Source of the DNA: PSRJ01 sp036557125
GTDB taxonomy: Bacteria; Acidobacteriota; Terriglobia; Bryobacterales; Bryobacteraceae
Reading direction: 5' to 3'
Length of the DNA: 40,090 nt
Assembly: GCA_036557125.1 (NCBI GenBank)
Contig: DATBID010000114.1
Span: 1 to 40,090 of the forward strand
The position numbers and the translations under genes are program-made. Shown here in pieces: positions 18,029 through 26,464 of this stretch (the stretch's first letter is position 1; every line of letters starts with the position of its first letter). The notes beneath the pieces are model-generated. The model worked only from the letters and a program-made list of their open reading frames with translations. It made no database searches and was not told the origin of the DNA.

Positions 18029-21000
18029 TCAGAACTGGAAACGCGCGATCAGCGTGCCTGTCCGGCCCGGGTAGGTATAGGCCGTGCCCGGCGCTACGTA
18101 GGCATTGATGACTCCGAACCCGCTGGTGAGGTAGCCGAGGTTGTTATGAATTACCGGGTTCTGCGGATTGGTCGCAATGGGGCTCCCAAAATATGTGCGG
18201 TTGAAGATATTGACGAATTCGGCGCGCACATAGAAATCGTATTTCCTCTCTTTGCCGATACGGAAATGCCGCCCGATATTGGCGTTCTCGCTGGGCATCC
18301 GGGGCCCGCGGAAATCTTTGTACAGTACCGCGGTCGAAGCACACGTCGCGTTCATGGGGCATGGTTGCCACGCCGCGGGATTCAGCACCTGCGTGTAATA
18401 CGGGTTGAAGGTGCCGTGATTATCGAGATCCACTCCGGCCGTGTACAAAGGTTGACCCGGAACCCGGATATCCTCGCTCGACAGGAAATTGAGAGTAGGG
18501 CTGGCAGGCGGCGTCAGATACATGCCGGTCTGGTAACTCGCGTACCACCCTAACTGCCAGTCGCTGCTGAGCGCATTGACGAACCGGGGCAAGAAGCTTG
18601 CCTTCGGCACCGTGTAAATAGCGTTGAAGTTCAGGATGCGCGGCGGGATGTTCTGCAGTTGCCAGGACGAGCCCGCCGGGTTGAAAAAGTCCTGAGGCGC
18701 TGAGGTGGTGAGCCAGCGCTGGAAGCCCTGTCCCCAAGTGAAATTGCCCCCGGCCTGAAAATTGTGCGACAGGCGCCTGGTCACTCGGATTTGCAGCGAG
18801 TCGTACTTGGTGGCCCCGGTAGGCGACCCGGTAATTAGAAGGTTTCCGAACTGCGGGTAGGTGTAGAGAGCGCTCTGCAGCGAATTGGTTGCCGGGAAGC
18901 CGCTGTAGGGCAGGAAATTTTTAATACCGTGCGCCGCCAAAGCGTTGACCACAGCCGCGCTGTTCAACGGCTGCGTGAGCAAACCGCGGTCGTTGTAGTT
19001 GTTATATGTGCTGCTAGGGCAGACTCCGGTCCCGGAGGCGCAGGGACCGGTTCCGGGGTAAGGGTAAAGCCCGTACGAGGCGTATTCCTGCGGAGAAATC
19101 TGGCTCAGCTCGCCCAAGGTACCGGCCAGCCAAACCGCGCGATTCGCAACATATGAGGCCTCCACCAGGAAATTCGGCGTAATCTGCCGCTGGATGCTGA
19201 TGCTGAACTGGTTGACGCGCGGGGGTCGGTTCTGGTTTTTGTCGGGCGCGCTTGGCGTCTGCCCCGATACTCCGGCAGTGCCGGGGTTCGGATAGATCGA
19301 TGGGTTGGTTGCCGGCCAGCTCGGCTGCACAATGGCTCCAGGCGTCGAGATATTGACGTAGGGATTAATGCCCGCAAGCGGATAGGCCCCGCTGGTGGCC
19401 ACCAGACCTCCCGCCGGGTTCGCAATGAACTGGTAGTTGAATCCCCATCCGGCGCGCAACACAGTCTTCGGGGTCAGTTGATAGGCCGCTCCAATCCGCG
19501 GACCGATGCCGTATGGATAGGCTGACTTATAGAAGGAGCAATTGCAGGTGCTGGCATAACGGTATCCGCCCAGCCGTCCGCCGGCGTTGGCATTCGCTAC
19601 GGTTGGATCGAGCTGCCCCAAGCGCCCGTACTGTTCGTGCTCCGGCGTGGCATAATCCCAGCGAAAACCGTAGTCTACCGTCAACTTACGAGTGACTTTG
19701 AAGGAATCTTGGGCGAATAGTCCCCACAACTGGTACCCTTCCCGGCTGAACAGATAACTGGGAGTCTGGTTAGTTGTGGCGAAATCGCCTAGCAGAAAAT
19801 TCGCATAGCCATAGCCTTGCTTGAATCCATTGAAACTGACAAGGGGTGTGAATGGCTGCGCGGTTGCGCCCGCGTTTAAGACGGCGTTCGTAATAGGCGC
19901 CGTTGCGATCGCAGCCAGCGTTACCCCGGAGAAATCCGAGTTTCCGCCGATGACCGATTCCAACTCCAGTTCCGCGCCGAATTTAAGCGTGTGGGCGCCC
20001 TTCACCCAGGTCGCATTGGCATTGAATGTCGGTCTTTGCTCGTAGATTTGGGACTGCAATTGGCCGGAGGTCCCGATATTTTGCATTCCGCCGCTCGCAC
20101 ATGGCGTGGCGCCTCCGAGGACCGTTGCTACGCCGGGATCGCACATCCCCGTGATGCTCGGGGTCTGGCGCTGCTGGATGAAGCCGGTGAGATCGAACTG
20201 AGAGGGGTTGAAATTCAGAAAAGGCGCACGGTCGCTGAAACTGGTATCCAGGAAACCCGCTCCCAGGTGTAACAGCACCGTAGGTGTCAGGGTGCGGTCG
20301 TAATTCAGCCTCACCGTCGTGGTGGGAATGAAAGCGCCACGGTACGCGCCGATCGACAGCGGCAGGCCATCGGCGGCCTGCGGCCCCTGATTGATCGCGC
20401 TTTCGGCGTTGGTTCGCGACCAGTAGAACGACAACTTATCCTTGGAGCTGATAATTTCATCGAGCTTCACCGCAGGAATGGCCGAGTATTGTCCGCCCCT
20501 GACAGACGTCGCATAATTGCTCGTTAAGCTGCCGTTGCTCGCATTCGGCATGGGAATCAGATTTTGAAACGCCAGCGCGGTGGGACTGAAGCGGCTGGCG
20601 GGAATTACGTTGTTGGGGAAGGGATTGGCGTAGCCCAGACCGGTGGCGGCAACGGTGCCGCGCGTCAATGGATCATAGATTTCGTTGGCATACATCGGGC
20701 GGCCCAACGCGTCCGTATAGTTACCACCCAGAGGCCCGGCGGGAATTCCGTAGGTCGCGCACAGACTGCAATTTCCATTGGGCGAGACTGCTGAAAAGTC
20801 CCCATTGCGAAAGGCAGCCGTAGGTACGGTATCGTTAAACGAAAAGAGCTGGCTGAGTACATACTCTTCGTAGCTGAAGTAGAAGAACGTCTTGTCTTTT
20901 CCGTTATACAGTTTGGGAATGCGAACGGGACCGCCCAGCGTGCCGCCGAAATCGTTTTTCCGGCTGCGCGGCCGGAATTTTCCGCCATTTCCGTTAGAGC

Positions 21001-21814
21001 TAAACGGATAGCCCGCGTTGAGATCCTCATTGACCAAATACTCGAAGCCGGTCCCATGGAATTGATTGGTGCCGGACTTCATGGTGGTGTTGATCACCAC
21101 GCTCCCCGCTTCTCCATATTCGGGCGCGTAGTTGCTGGTCTGGTACGAGATTTCCTGAATGGCGTCGATGTTCGGCTCGTTCATCGTCGTGTATTCGTAG
21201 TTGTTGAACAGACGATTGCTCGCGTCCTGGCCCTCTACGCGGACAATTTCACTCGTCACAAATCCCGTGCCCAGGCCGTTGATTAAGGTGCTCGAACTCC
21301 CGCCATATGTGCCCGGCAGTGTCTGCATGGTGCTGAGGAAATTACGGAGCCCATTGGCTGTCCCAATGGTAATCAGGGGAAGCTCATCCAGTTCCTTGAG
21401 CGTGACGTTCTGCGACAGCTCGCCGGTCTCGGTTTTGAGCAGCGAAGCTTGGGCCTCCACAGTCACGGATTCGGTGGCTGCGCCCACTTGCAGCGCGATA
21501 TTCTCCCTCAAAATCTGCCCCGCCCCAAGCGCCAGGTTCGTGTGCGTGTACGTTTTAAAGCCCGGGACCTGAGCCGTCAACGTATATGTGCCGACCGGCA
21601 GACTCGGGATGGCATAGTTCCCCGCGCCGGTAGTCGCCGCGGTATACTGTGCTCCCGTTTCCACATTTCTGGCTTGGATGGGCGCTCCCGCGATCACCAG
21701 CCCCGTCGGGTCGGTGACGGTGCCCGTGATGGTTGCGTTCACGCCTTGGCCGAACGCCAACGGCGCAACGGCGGCTGAGCACACGACGAGTCCAATCGAA
21801 AAGATGGCGCGCAT
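18029..21814 (-). CDS. TonB-dependent receptor-like outer-membrane protein with N-terminal regulatory domain, copy 2
   Basis: A 1261-residue paralogue of the gene at 14128-17829. It has a signal peptide (residues 1-22, ending LAFGQ), a carboxypeptidase-regulatory-like domain (ATITGTVTDPTGLVIAGAPI, residues about 26-110), the same SVTVEAQASLLKTETGELS plug-entry segment, shared barrel blocks (TSNYAPEYGE, MKSGTNQFHG, ARFQF end) and a terminal Phe. Divergence is substantial outside those blocks, so the duplication is old or the barrels evolved for different ligands. ATG 21814 is chosen because AGGGGTG lies just before it and the signal peptide starts there, rather than the earlier in-frame start at 21853. 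It is divergent from the mutase operon. Confidence 0.9.
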   Translation of the reverse strand: MRAIFSIGLVVCSAAVAPLAFGQGVNATITGTVTDPTGLVIAGAPIQARNVETGAQYTAATTGAGNYAIPSLPVGTYTLTAQVPGFKTYTHTNLALGAGQILRENIALQVGAATESVTVEAQASLLKTETGELSQNVTLKELDELPLITIGTANGLRNFLSTMQTLPGTYGGSSSTLINGLGTGFVTSEIVRVEGQDASNRLFNNYEYTTMNEPNIDAIQEISYQTSNYAPEYGEAGSVVINTTMKSGTNQFHGTGFEYLVNEDLNAGYPFSSNGNGGKFRPRSRKNDFGGTLGGPVRIPKLYNGKDKTFFYFSYEEYVLSQLFSFNDTVPTAAFRNGDFSAVSPNGNCSLCATYGIPAGPLGGNYTDALGRPMYANEIYDPLTRGTVAATGLGYANPFPNNVIPASRFSPTALAFQNLIPMPNASNGSLTSNYATSVRGGQYSAIPAVKLDEIISSKDKLSFYWSRTNAESAINQGPQAADGLPLSIGAYRGAFIPTTTVRLNYDRTLTPTVLLHLGAGFLDTSFSDRAPFLNFNPSQFDLTGFIQQRQTPSITGMCDPGVATVLGGATPCASGGMQNIGTSGQLQSQIYEQRPTFNANATWVKGAHTLKFGAELELESVIGGNSDFSGVTLAAIATAPITNAVLNAGATAQPFTPLVSFNGFKQGYGYANFLLGDFATTNQTPSYLFSREGYQLWGLFAQDSFKVTRKLTVDYGFRWDYATPEHEQYGRLGQLDPTVANANAGGRLGGYRYASTCNCSFYKSAYPYGIGPRIGAAYQLTPKTVLRAGWGFNYQFIANPAGGLVATSGAYPLAGINPYVNISTPGAIVQPSWPATNPSIYPNPGTAGVSGQTPSAPDKNQNRPPRVNQFSISIQRQITPNFLVEASYVANRAVWLAGTLGELSQISPQEYASYGLYPYPGTGPCASGTGVCPSSTYNNYNDRGLLTQPLNSAAVVNALAAHGIKNFLPYSGFPATNSLQSALYTYPQFGNLLITGSPTGATKYDSLQIRVTRRLSHNFQAGGNFTWGQGFQRWLTTSAPQDFFNPAGSSWQLQNIPPRILNFNAIYTVPKASFLPRFVNALSSDWQLGWYASYQTGMYLTPPASPTLNFLSSEDIRVPGQPLYTAGVDLDNHGTFNPYYTQVLNPAAWQPCPMNATCASTAVLYKDFRGPRMPSENANIGRHFRIGKERKYDFYVRAEFVNIFNRTYFGSPIATNPQNPVIHNNLGYLTSGFGVINAYVAPGTAYTYPGRTGTLIARFQF

Positions 21815-21872
21815 TTTCACCCCTAAAGCAGGATCGTATAGATTTTCACACAAGGCTAGACTAACGGGTGAG

Positions 21873-21902
21873 AGTATATAGCAACAGCCTTCGACGAATC
21901 AA
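21873..21902 (-). promoter_or_regulatory. Candidate sigma-70 promoter of TonB-receptor-like copy 2
   Basis: On the minus strand TTGATT (21897-21902) and TATACT (21873-21878) are 18 bp apart, with transcription expected about 50 bp before ATG 21814. Confidence 0.5.
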
Positions 21903-21912
21903 GATAAATTTG

Positions 21913-21953
21913 GCGGAACGCTCCCTTACTCTGCGGTCGCGGCTCTGATTCAG
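21913..21953 (+). repeat. Family-A palindromic repeat, copy 4 (with insertion)
   Basis: GCGGAACGCTCCCTTACTCT-GCGGTCGCGGCTCTGATTCAG. The core has a few extra bases (CTCTG) in the loop and the same GCGGAACG and CTCTGATTCAG flanks as copy 3. It lies in the divergent region between TonB-receptor-like copy 2 and the mutase operon. Confidence 0.75.
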
Positions 21954-22005
21954 AAGCGCGAACCGGCGAGGGCGGCCGGGGGGTGAGTGCTACTATCAGT
22001 ATCAG

Positions 22006-23598
22006 ATGAAGACCGCTGAGCGGCAGTTTACGACAATCAGCGGAGTGCCCATCCAGGCGTGCTACGGGCCGGAGAACGTTCGCGGCCTCGATTGGGCGCG
22101 CGATATCGGCGAGCCGGGTTCGTTCCCGTACACGCGCGGAATTCACCGCGACATGTATCGCGGAAGGCTCTGGACCATGCGCCAGTTTTCGGGCTACGCC
22201 ACGCCCGAAGAGACGAACCGGCGCTACCACTATCTTCTCGAGCAAGGGCAGACGGGGCTTTCCGTGGCGTTCGATCTTCCCACGCTGATGGGATACGACG
22301 CGGATCACGCGATGAGCCTGGGCGAAGTGGGCAAGTGCGGGGTTTCGGTGTGCTCGCTCGCCGACATGGAAACCGTGTTTCGGGGCATTCCGCTCGGAGA
22401 TGTCACGGTTTCGATGACGATCAATTCGCCCGCCGCGGTGCTGTGGGCTATGTATCTCGCGGTCGCGGAAAAGCAGGGCGTGGATTGGGCGCGGCTTTCG
22501 GGAACGATTCAGAACGACATTCTGAAAGAGTACATCGCGCAGAAGGAGTACATCTTTCCGCCGCGGCCTTCGATGCGCCTGGTGACCGACACGATCGAGT
22601 TCGGCGCGCGGCACGTGCCGCGGTACAATCCCATTTCGATCAGCGGGTATCACATCCGGGAGGCCGGATCGACGGCGGTGCAGGAACTCGCGTTCACGCT
22701 GCGCGACGGCATCGAATACGTGGACTGGGCGCTCGAGCGTGGTCTTGCTATCGATGAGTTCGCGCCTCGGCTGAGCTTTTTCTTCAACGCGCATAATGAT
22801 TTTTTCGAGGAGATTGCGAAATATCGCGCTGCCCGAAAGATTTGGGCGTACACAATGCGCGACCGCTACGGAGCGCGCAATGAGCGCAGCCACAAGCTGC
22901 GCTTCCATGCGCAGACCGCGGGTTGTTCGCTGACTTGGCAACAACCGTATAACAACGTGGTGCGGACGGCTCTGCAGGCTCTGGCCGCCGTTTTGGGCGG
23001 GGCGCAATCGCTGCATACCAATTCGCTCGACGAAGCCTACGCGCTGCCGAGCGAGCACGCAGTCACGATCGCTCTGCGCACGCAGCAGGTGCTGGCATAT
23101 GAGAGCGGCGTGACGGAATATCCGGATCCGCTGGGTGGCAGCTATTTTCTGGAGGCGTTGACCGCCGAAACCGAGCGGGCGGCGAACGACTATATCCGGC
23201 GCATCGACGAGATGGGCGGGATGATCGCGGCGATCGAAGCGGGATTCCCGCAGCGGGAAATTGCGGCGGCGAGCTACCGTTACCAGCGCGAGGTGGAAGC
23301 CGGCGAGCGCGTGATTGTGGGCGTGAACCGCTTTCAGGCGGAAGACGAACCGATTGAAGTGCTGGAAATCGACGAAGGTTCGGCCGCGAAACAGTGCGCC
23401 AAGCTCGAGGAGCTGCGCAAGCGGCGGGACAACGGAAGAGTGTGCGCGAGTCTGGACGCGCTGCGGCGGTCGGCTGAGGGTTCGGAGAACACGATGCCGT
23501 GCATCCTGGATGCGGTGCGGGCTTACGCGACGCTGGGGGAGATTTGCGATGCGCTGCGCTCGGTTTTCGGCTCCTACCAGGAGCAGGCGCACCTGTGA
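22006..23598 (+). CDS. icmA: B12-dependent acyl-CoA mutase large subunit, isobutyryl-CoA mutase type
   Basis: A 530-residue catalytic TIM-barrel subunit of the methylmalonyl-CoA mutase family without its own cobalamin domain. Aligned by eye and without gaps to the Propionibacterium mutase through this region, the two residues that select methylmalonyl-CoA (Tyr89, Arg207) are Phe61 (RQFSGY) and Gln179 (KEYIAQKEY) here. Phe and Gln are the pair found in isobutyryl-CoA mutase (IcmA), which interconverts isobutyryl- and n-butyryl-CoA. Ala88 argues against the 2-hydroxyisobutyryl-CoA mutase type, which has Asp. GTIQND and SISGYHIREAG are intact. The small cobalamin subunit follows 63 bp later. No MeaB/IcmF-type G-protein chaperone is present. 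No clear RBS precedes ATG 22006. Confidence 0.85.
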   Translation: MKTAERQFTTISGVPIQACYGPENVRGLDWARDIGEPGSFPYTRGIHRDMYRGRLWTMRQFSGYATPEETNRRYHYLLEQGQTGLSVAFDLPTLMGYDADHAMSLGEVGKCGVSVCSLADMETVFRGIPLGDVTVSMTINSPAAVLWAMYLAVAEKQGVDWARLSGTIQNDILKEYIAQKEYIFPPRPSMRLVTDTIEFGARHVPRYNPISISGYHIREAGSTAVQELAFTLRDGIEYVDWALERGLAIDEFAPRLSFFFNAHNDFFEEIAKYRAARKIWAYTMRDRYGARNERSHKLRFHAQTAGCSLTWQQPYNNVVRTALQALAAVLGGAQSLHTNSLDEAYALPSEHAVTIALRTQQVLAYESGVTEYPDPLGGSYFLEALTAETERAANDYIRRIDEMGGMIAAIEAGFPQREIAAASYRYQREVEAGERVIVGVNRFQAEDEPIEVLEIDEGSAAKQCAKLEELRKRRDNGRVCASLDALRRSAEGSENTMPCILDAVRAYATLGEICDALRSVFGSYQEQAHL

Positions 23599-23605
23599 TG
23601 AGCGC

Positions 23606-23630
23606 ACCGCTCCCTACGGTCGCGGCTCGG
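23606..23630 (+). repeat. Family-A palindromic repeat, copy 5
   Basis: ACCGCTCCCTACGGT-CGCGGCTCGG (stem ACCG/CGGT, one base shorter loop). It sits between the genes for the two subunits of the mutase, taking up most of their 63-bp spacer, and could adjust mRNA stability or the ratio of the two subunits. Confidence 0.8.
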
Positions 23631-23661
23631 AAGCCGGGGCGCAGGGCAACAAGCGAATGAG

Positions 23662-24075
23662 ATGACACGACCGATTCGAGTGCTGGTGGCCAAGCCGGGT
23701 CTGGATGGCCACGACCGGGGAGCGAAGGTGATCGCCCGGGCTTTACGCGATGCCGGCATGGAAGTGATCTATACGGGGCTGCGGCAGACGCCGGAAATGA
23801 TCGTCAACGCGGCTCTGCAAGAAGACGTGCAGGTGATCGGGCTTTCCATTCTTTCGGGCGCGCACAACGCCATCGTTCCGCGGGTTTTGGAACTGCTGCG
23901 GGAGAAGAAGATGGAGGATGTGAAGGTGATCGTGGGCGGGATCGTTCCCGACGAGGACGCCGCGGAATTGAAAAAACAGGGAGTGGCGGCCGTGTTTCAG
24001 CCGGGAGCATCGCTCGATTCCATCGTGCAATTTATCCGGTCGGCGATTGGGGAGCCGGCGCGGACCGCTCCCTAA
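23662..24075 (+). CDS. icmB: B12-binding small subunit of acyl-CoA mutase
   Basis: A 137-residue cobalamin-binding subunit with a Rossmann-like fold. The signature DGHDRG (15-20) is present, with His17 as the lower cobalt ligand, followed by the GLSILSGAH and VIVGGIVPDEDA segments that surround the nucleotide tail. It would pair with the large subunit encoded directly upstream to form a split mutase of the IcmA/IcmB or archaeal MCM type. Because the catalytic subunit has the Phe/Gln pair, I name it as the isobutyryl-CoA mutase partner, with a methylmalonyl partner as the alternative. The RBS is weak. The final residues Arg-Thr-Ala-Pro and the stop lie inside a family-A repeat, so the C-terminus extends into repeat DNA. 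Confidence 0.88.
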   Translation: MTRPIRVLVAKPGLDGHDRGAKVIARALRDAGMEVIYTGLRQTPEMIVNAALQEDVQVIGLSILSGAHNAIVPRVLELLREKKMEDVKVIVGGIVPDEDAAELKKQGVAAVFQPGASLDSIVQFIRSAIGEPARTAP

Positions 24076-24089
24076 CGGTCGCGGCTCAG
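24062..24089 (+). repeat. Family-A palindromic repeat, copy 6
   Basis: GGACCGCTCCCTAACGGTC-GCGGCTCAG, stem GACCG/CGGTC. It overlaps the end of the small mutase subunit gene, providing codons for Thr-Ala-Pro and the TAA stop, as copy 1 does for an unrelated gene. The opposing metallophosphoesterase gene ends 6 bp further on. Confidence 0.8.
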
Positions 24090-24094
24090 TAAGC

Positions 24095-25198
24095 TCATTG
24101 GTGGTTCTCGTCGAAGCACCAGTGGACTAGGGGAGCCGGGGCTTTGCCCTGGTTGGCGCGCAACAGGTCATCGACGGTGAGCTGGTGGAAGGCGAATGAT
24201 ATCGAGCCATCGCTCGCAGCCGTTCCCAGCAGGTAGCCGTACACGTTGGTCATAGCCTTTCTTCCGGAGGCGGCGGCGCCGGCGGGCAGGCGATAGCGGA
24301 CGGCTCCGGCGGTGCCTACGATCCAACCCGGCAGGACCTTCTCTTTCCAGTAAGTGGTGCGGTAAACGTCTTCCATGAAAAAGTGCGAGTGACTGGCCAG
24401 CACATAAACATGTTTGTGGGCGGATTCCTGTGCGTGCCATAGGGCAAGGTAGACTTGGTTACCGCTCAGTTCGCCCTGAATCCAGTCATTCATGCTGTGA
24501 TTGAATCCGAAGCTGCCAGGCAAAGCGGCATGCATGCCGACCACGATGGCGCGAATTTGGGGAGAGGCTTCGTCGCGGCTGATGAGGGATTTGAACCAGG
24601 CAACCTGTTCGGCGTCGAACTCGTCGGTGGAGGCGTTATCGAGAGTGATGAAATCGATGTTGTGATCGACCCAGTGATACCAGGTGCGCGGCTCATGATC
24701 GCGCGGGTTATCCGCCTGGCGTTGCTTGCGCAGCGGCCGGGCATTGAGCCATCGAGCGAACTCCGCGAGATAGTGAGTGCGGTTCATGGGGGAAATGGTT
24801 TCGTGGTTACCGATCGCGAGGAAGACGGGGAGGGAACCAAAGGCGGCGAGCTGGTGGGAAATGAAATCGGGCCATGCGGCAGCATGATACTCGCTGGTAG
24901 AGAGGGTTCTTGAAGGCAGGTTGAGCTTTCGAGGAGGAACCAGGTCTTCGTCGATGGTGTAAATGGCTCGGTAATCGCCGAGGTGCCAATAGAATTTCGC
25001 GTTATCCTGCATGACCCCCGCGGCGATTGCAGGCATGACAATATCGCCGCAATTGCGGGAATCGCCGGAGACGGCGAATTTCCAGGTTTCGGCATTTTGG
25101 GCAAGCGCTGCGGAGGAAAGAACTAAGAAAGCTAGAGATCGGTACACAACAAGGAGTGTACCTTGGCGGGGACCTGGGGTTGGAGATCCGGCGCCCAT
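24095..25198 (-). CDS. Exported calcineurin-like metallophosphoesterase
   Basis: A 367-residue exported phosphoesterase of the calcineurin-like superfamily, predicted to use two metal ions to hydrolyse phosphate esters. Metal-site motifs occur in order: GDSR (45-48), HLGDY (73-76), GNHE (130-133), VGMHA near 222 and ASHSHFF near 283. A hydrophobic segment at 17-33 ending AALAQ is a signal peptide. The start is uncertain: ATG 25198 gives a long N-terminal region, while GTG 25147 would begin right at the signal peptide (VYRSLAFLVLSS). An inverted repeat covers that GTG. Phosphate-monoester, diester or purple-acid-type substrates cannot be told apart. The gene is divergent from the dihaem cytochrome gene. 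Confidence 0.85.
   Translation of the reverse strand: MGAGSPTPGPRQGTLLVVYRSLAFLVLSSAALAQNAETWKFAVSGDSRNCGDIVMPAIAAGVMQDNAKFYWHLGDYRAIYTIDEDLVPPRKLNLPSRTLSTSEYHAAAWPDFISHQLAAFGSLPVFLAIGNHETISPMNRTHYLAEFARWLNARPLRKQRQADNPRDHEPRTWYHWVDHNIDFITLDNASTDEFDAEQVAWFKSLISRDEASPQIRAIVVGMHAALPGSFGFNHSMNDWIQGELSGNQVYLALWHAQESAHKHVYVLASHSHFFMEDVYRTTYWKEKVLPGWIVGTAGAVRYRLPAGAAASGRKAMTNVYGYLLGTAASDGSISFAFHQLTVDDLLRANQGKAPAPLVHWCFDENHQ
25141..25162. promoter_or_regulatory. Inverted repeat at the alternative start of the phosphoesterase gene
   Basis: GGTACAC (25141-25147) and GTGTACC (25156-25162) are perfect 7-bp arms with an 8-bp spacer. The left arm contains the candidate GTG start codon. It could be an operator or an mRNA hairpin over the start. 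Confidence 0.4.
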
Positions 25199-25200
25199 TA

Positions 25201-25230
25201 TTGACTTGCTCTTTCCCCGCTCTATATAAT
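25201..25230 (+). promoter_or_regulatory. Strong sigma-70 promoter of the dihaem cytochrome gene
   Basis: TTGACT (25201-25206) and a perfect TATAAT (25225-25230) are 18 bp apart. Transcription should begin near 25237, about 59 bp before the ATG at 25296. One of the two best promoter matches in the window. Confidence 0.75.
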
Positions 25231-25295
25231 CACGGGTTCATATCTAGAAGTTCGCGGGCGCGTTCCCGGGGGCTGGAGCCGCGGAGAGGTAATCC

Positions 25296-26455
25296 ATGAA
25301 GTTTGCTTTGAGACGATTGATTTTCGCCGGAGTGGTCGCCTTATCGATCGCTGTTTTGCTCGCCGTAAACGGCACGCATTTATCCGTGGCATTCGCCCAA
25401 ACCGCGGCCAAGCCGCAGTTATCCGATCAGGCATTCAAGAACATCCAGGTGCTGAGGGCATTCCCGTAGATGAGTTTATGGGGACCATGGGCCTTTTCTC
25501 GGCGGCGCTCGCCGTCTGTTGCGGCGATTGCCATACCGGCGCCGGCACGTCGGACCCGAAGTGGGCCGACGACACCCCGCCGAAAAAGAAGATCGCGCGG
25601 CGCATGATTGCGATGGTGAATACCATCAACAAGGAGAATTTCGGCGGACGCAACGTGATCACCTGTTGGACCTGCCATAGGGGCACTGAAAGCCCGGCTC
25701 AGACCCCGCCAATCGATGCCATCTATAGCACACCGACGTTCGTGCCCCCGGACATTCTGCCGACCGCGAACCCGGCGACGTCTGGAACACCGCCCGCAGA
25801 TAAGATCCTGGACAACTATATCGAAGCTTTGGGGGGCGCGGACCAACTCGCCAAGCTCACCAGTTATCGGTTGAAGGGCAGCAGCCTGCTATTCGGCGCG
25901 GCGGGGGGAGATCCAGCAGAGATCCTCGCCAAGGCTCCCGACAACATTGCTTTAGAAGTTCACCAGAAGGAAGGCGAGATGGCCCGCACCTACAATGGCC
26001 GCGAAGGTTGGGTCGTACTGCCGCTAACCGTGGTGAAGGAATACCCGCTGACCGATGGCGCGTTTGAAGGCGCGAAACTGGTCGCGGAAATGGCCTTTCC
26101 AGGCAAGATCAAGCAATACCTCACCAACTGGAAGGTCACCTCTCCAGCTACTGTCGATGGCAAAGACGTCTATGTGGTCCAGGGCACCGGCCCCTCAAAC
26201 CTGCTGGCTACCCTCTACTTCGATAAAAAGAGCGGGCTGCTGAACCGCTTGATCTACTATGCGAATTCGGTGATGGGCCGCGTTCCCACGCAGATCGATT
26301 ATTCCGATTACCGCCCGGTGGCCGGCGTAAAAATTCCCTTCAAGTGGACCTACGGCTGGGTGAGCGGCCAGGAGCAATACGCCTTCACCGACGCTCAGGC
26401 CAACGTGGCCATTCCGGATTCGGCATTCACCAATCCTGCCGCGGCGCGTAAGTAG
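25296..26455 (+). pseudogene. Frameshifted dihaem cytochrome with C-terminal lipoprotein-type domain
   Basis: ATG 25296 (RBS GGAGAGG) begins a signal peptide (LIFAGVVALSIAVLLAV ... AFAQ) that reads to KNIQVLRAFP and stops at TAG 25467. In the next frame the expected continuation GIPVDEFMGTMGLFSAALAV runs to 26455, and its first downstream ATG is 25478. One base, apparently an A in CTGA(A)GGGCATTCCC near 25455, is missing. The restored protein has haem motifs CGDCH and CWTCH, as in reaction-centre cytochrome c-like proteins of non-photosynthetic Acidobacteriota, then a LolA-like beta domain (ILDNYIEALGGADQL ... DYRPVAGVKIPF). It would be a periplasmic electron carrier. A sequencing error and a true mutation both fit; the intact rest and the strong promoter favour an error or a very recent change. 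Confidence 0.78.
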
Positions 26456-26464
26456 GGCCGCCCA

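Noticed and set aside
21856..23607. A 583-codon open frame on the minus strand opposite the mutase gene
   Set aside because: It is the antisense shadow of a well-conserved enzyme in high-GC DNA; its protein is Arg/His-rich with no domain, and it also runs through the divergent promoter region.
25440..25480. Programmed ribosomal frameshifting in the cytochrome gene
   Set aside because: No slippery heptamer, pseudoknot or internal Shine-Dalgarno is visible at the shift site; a simple one-base loss explains it better.
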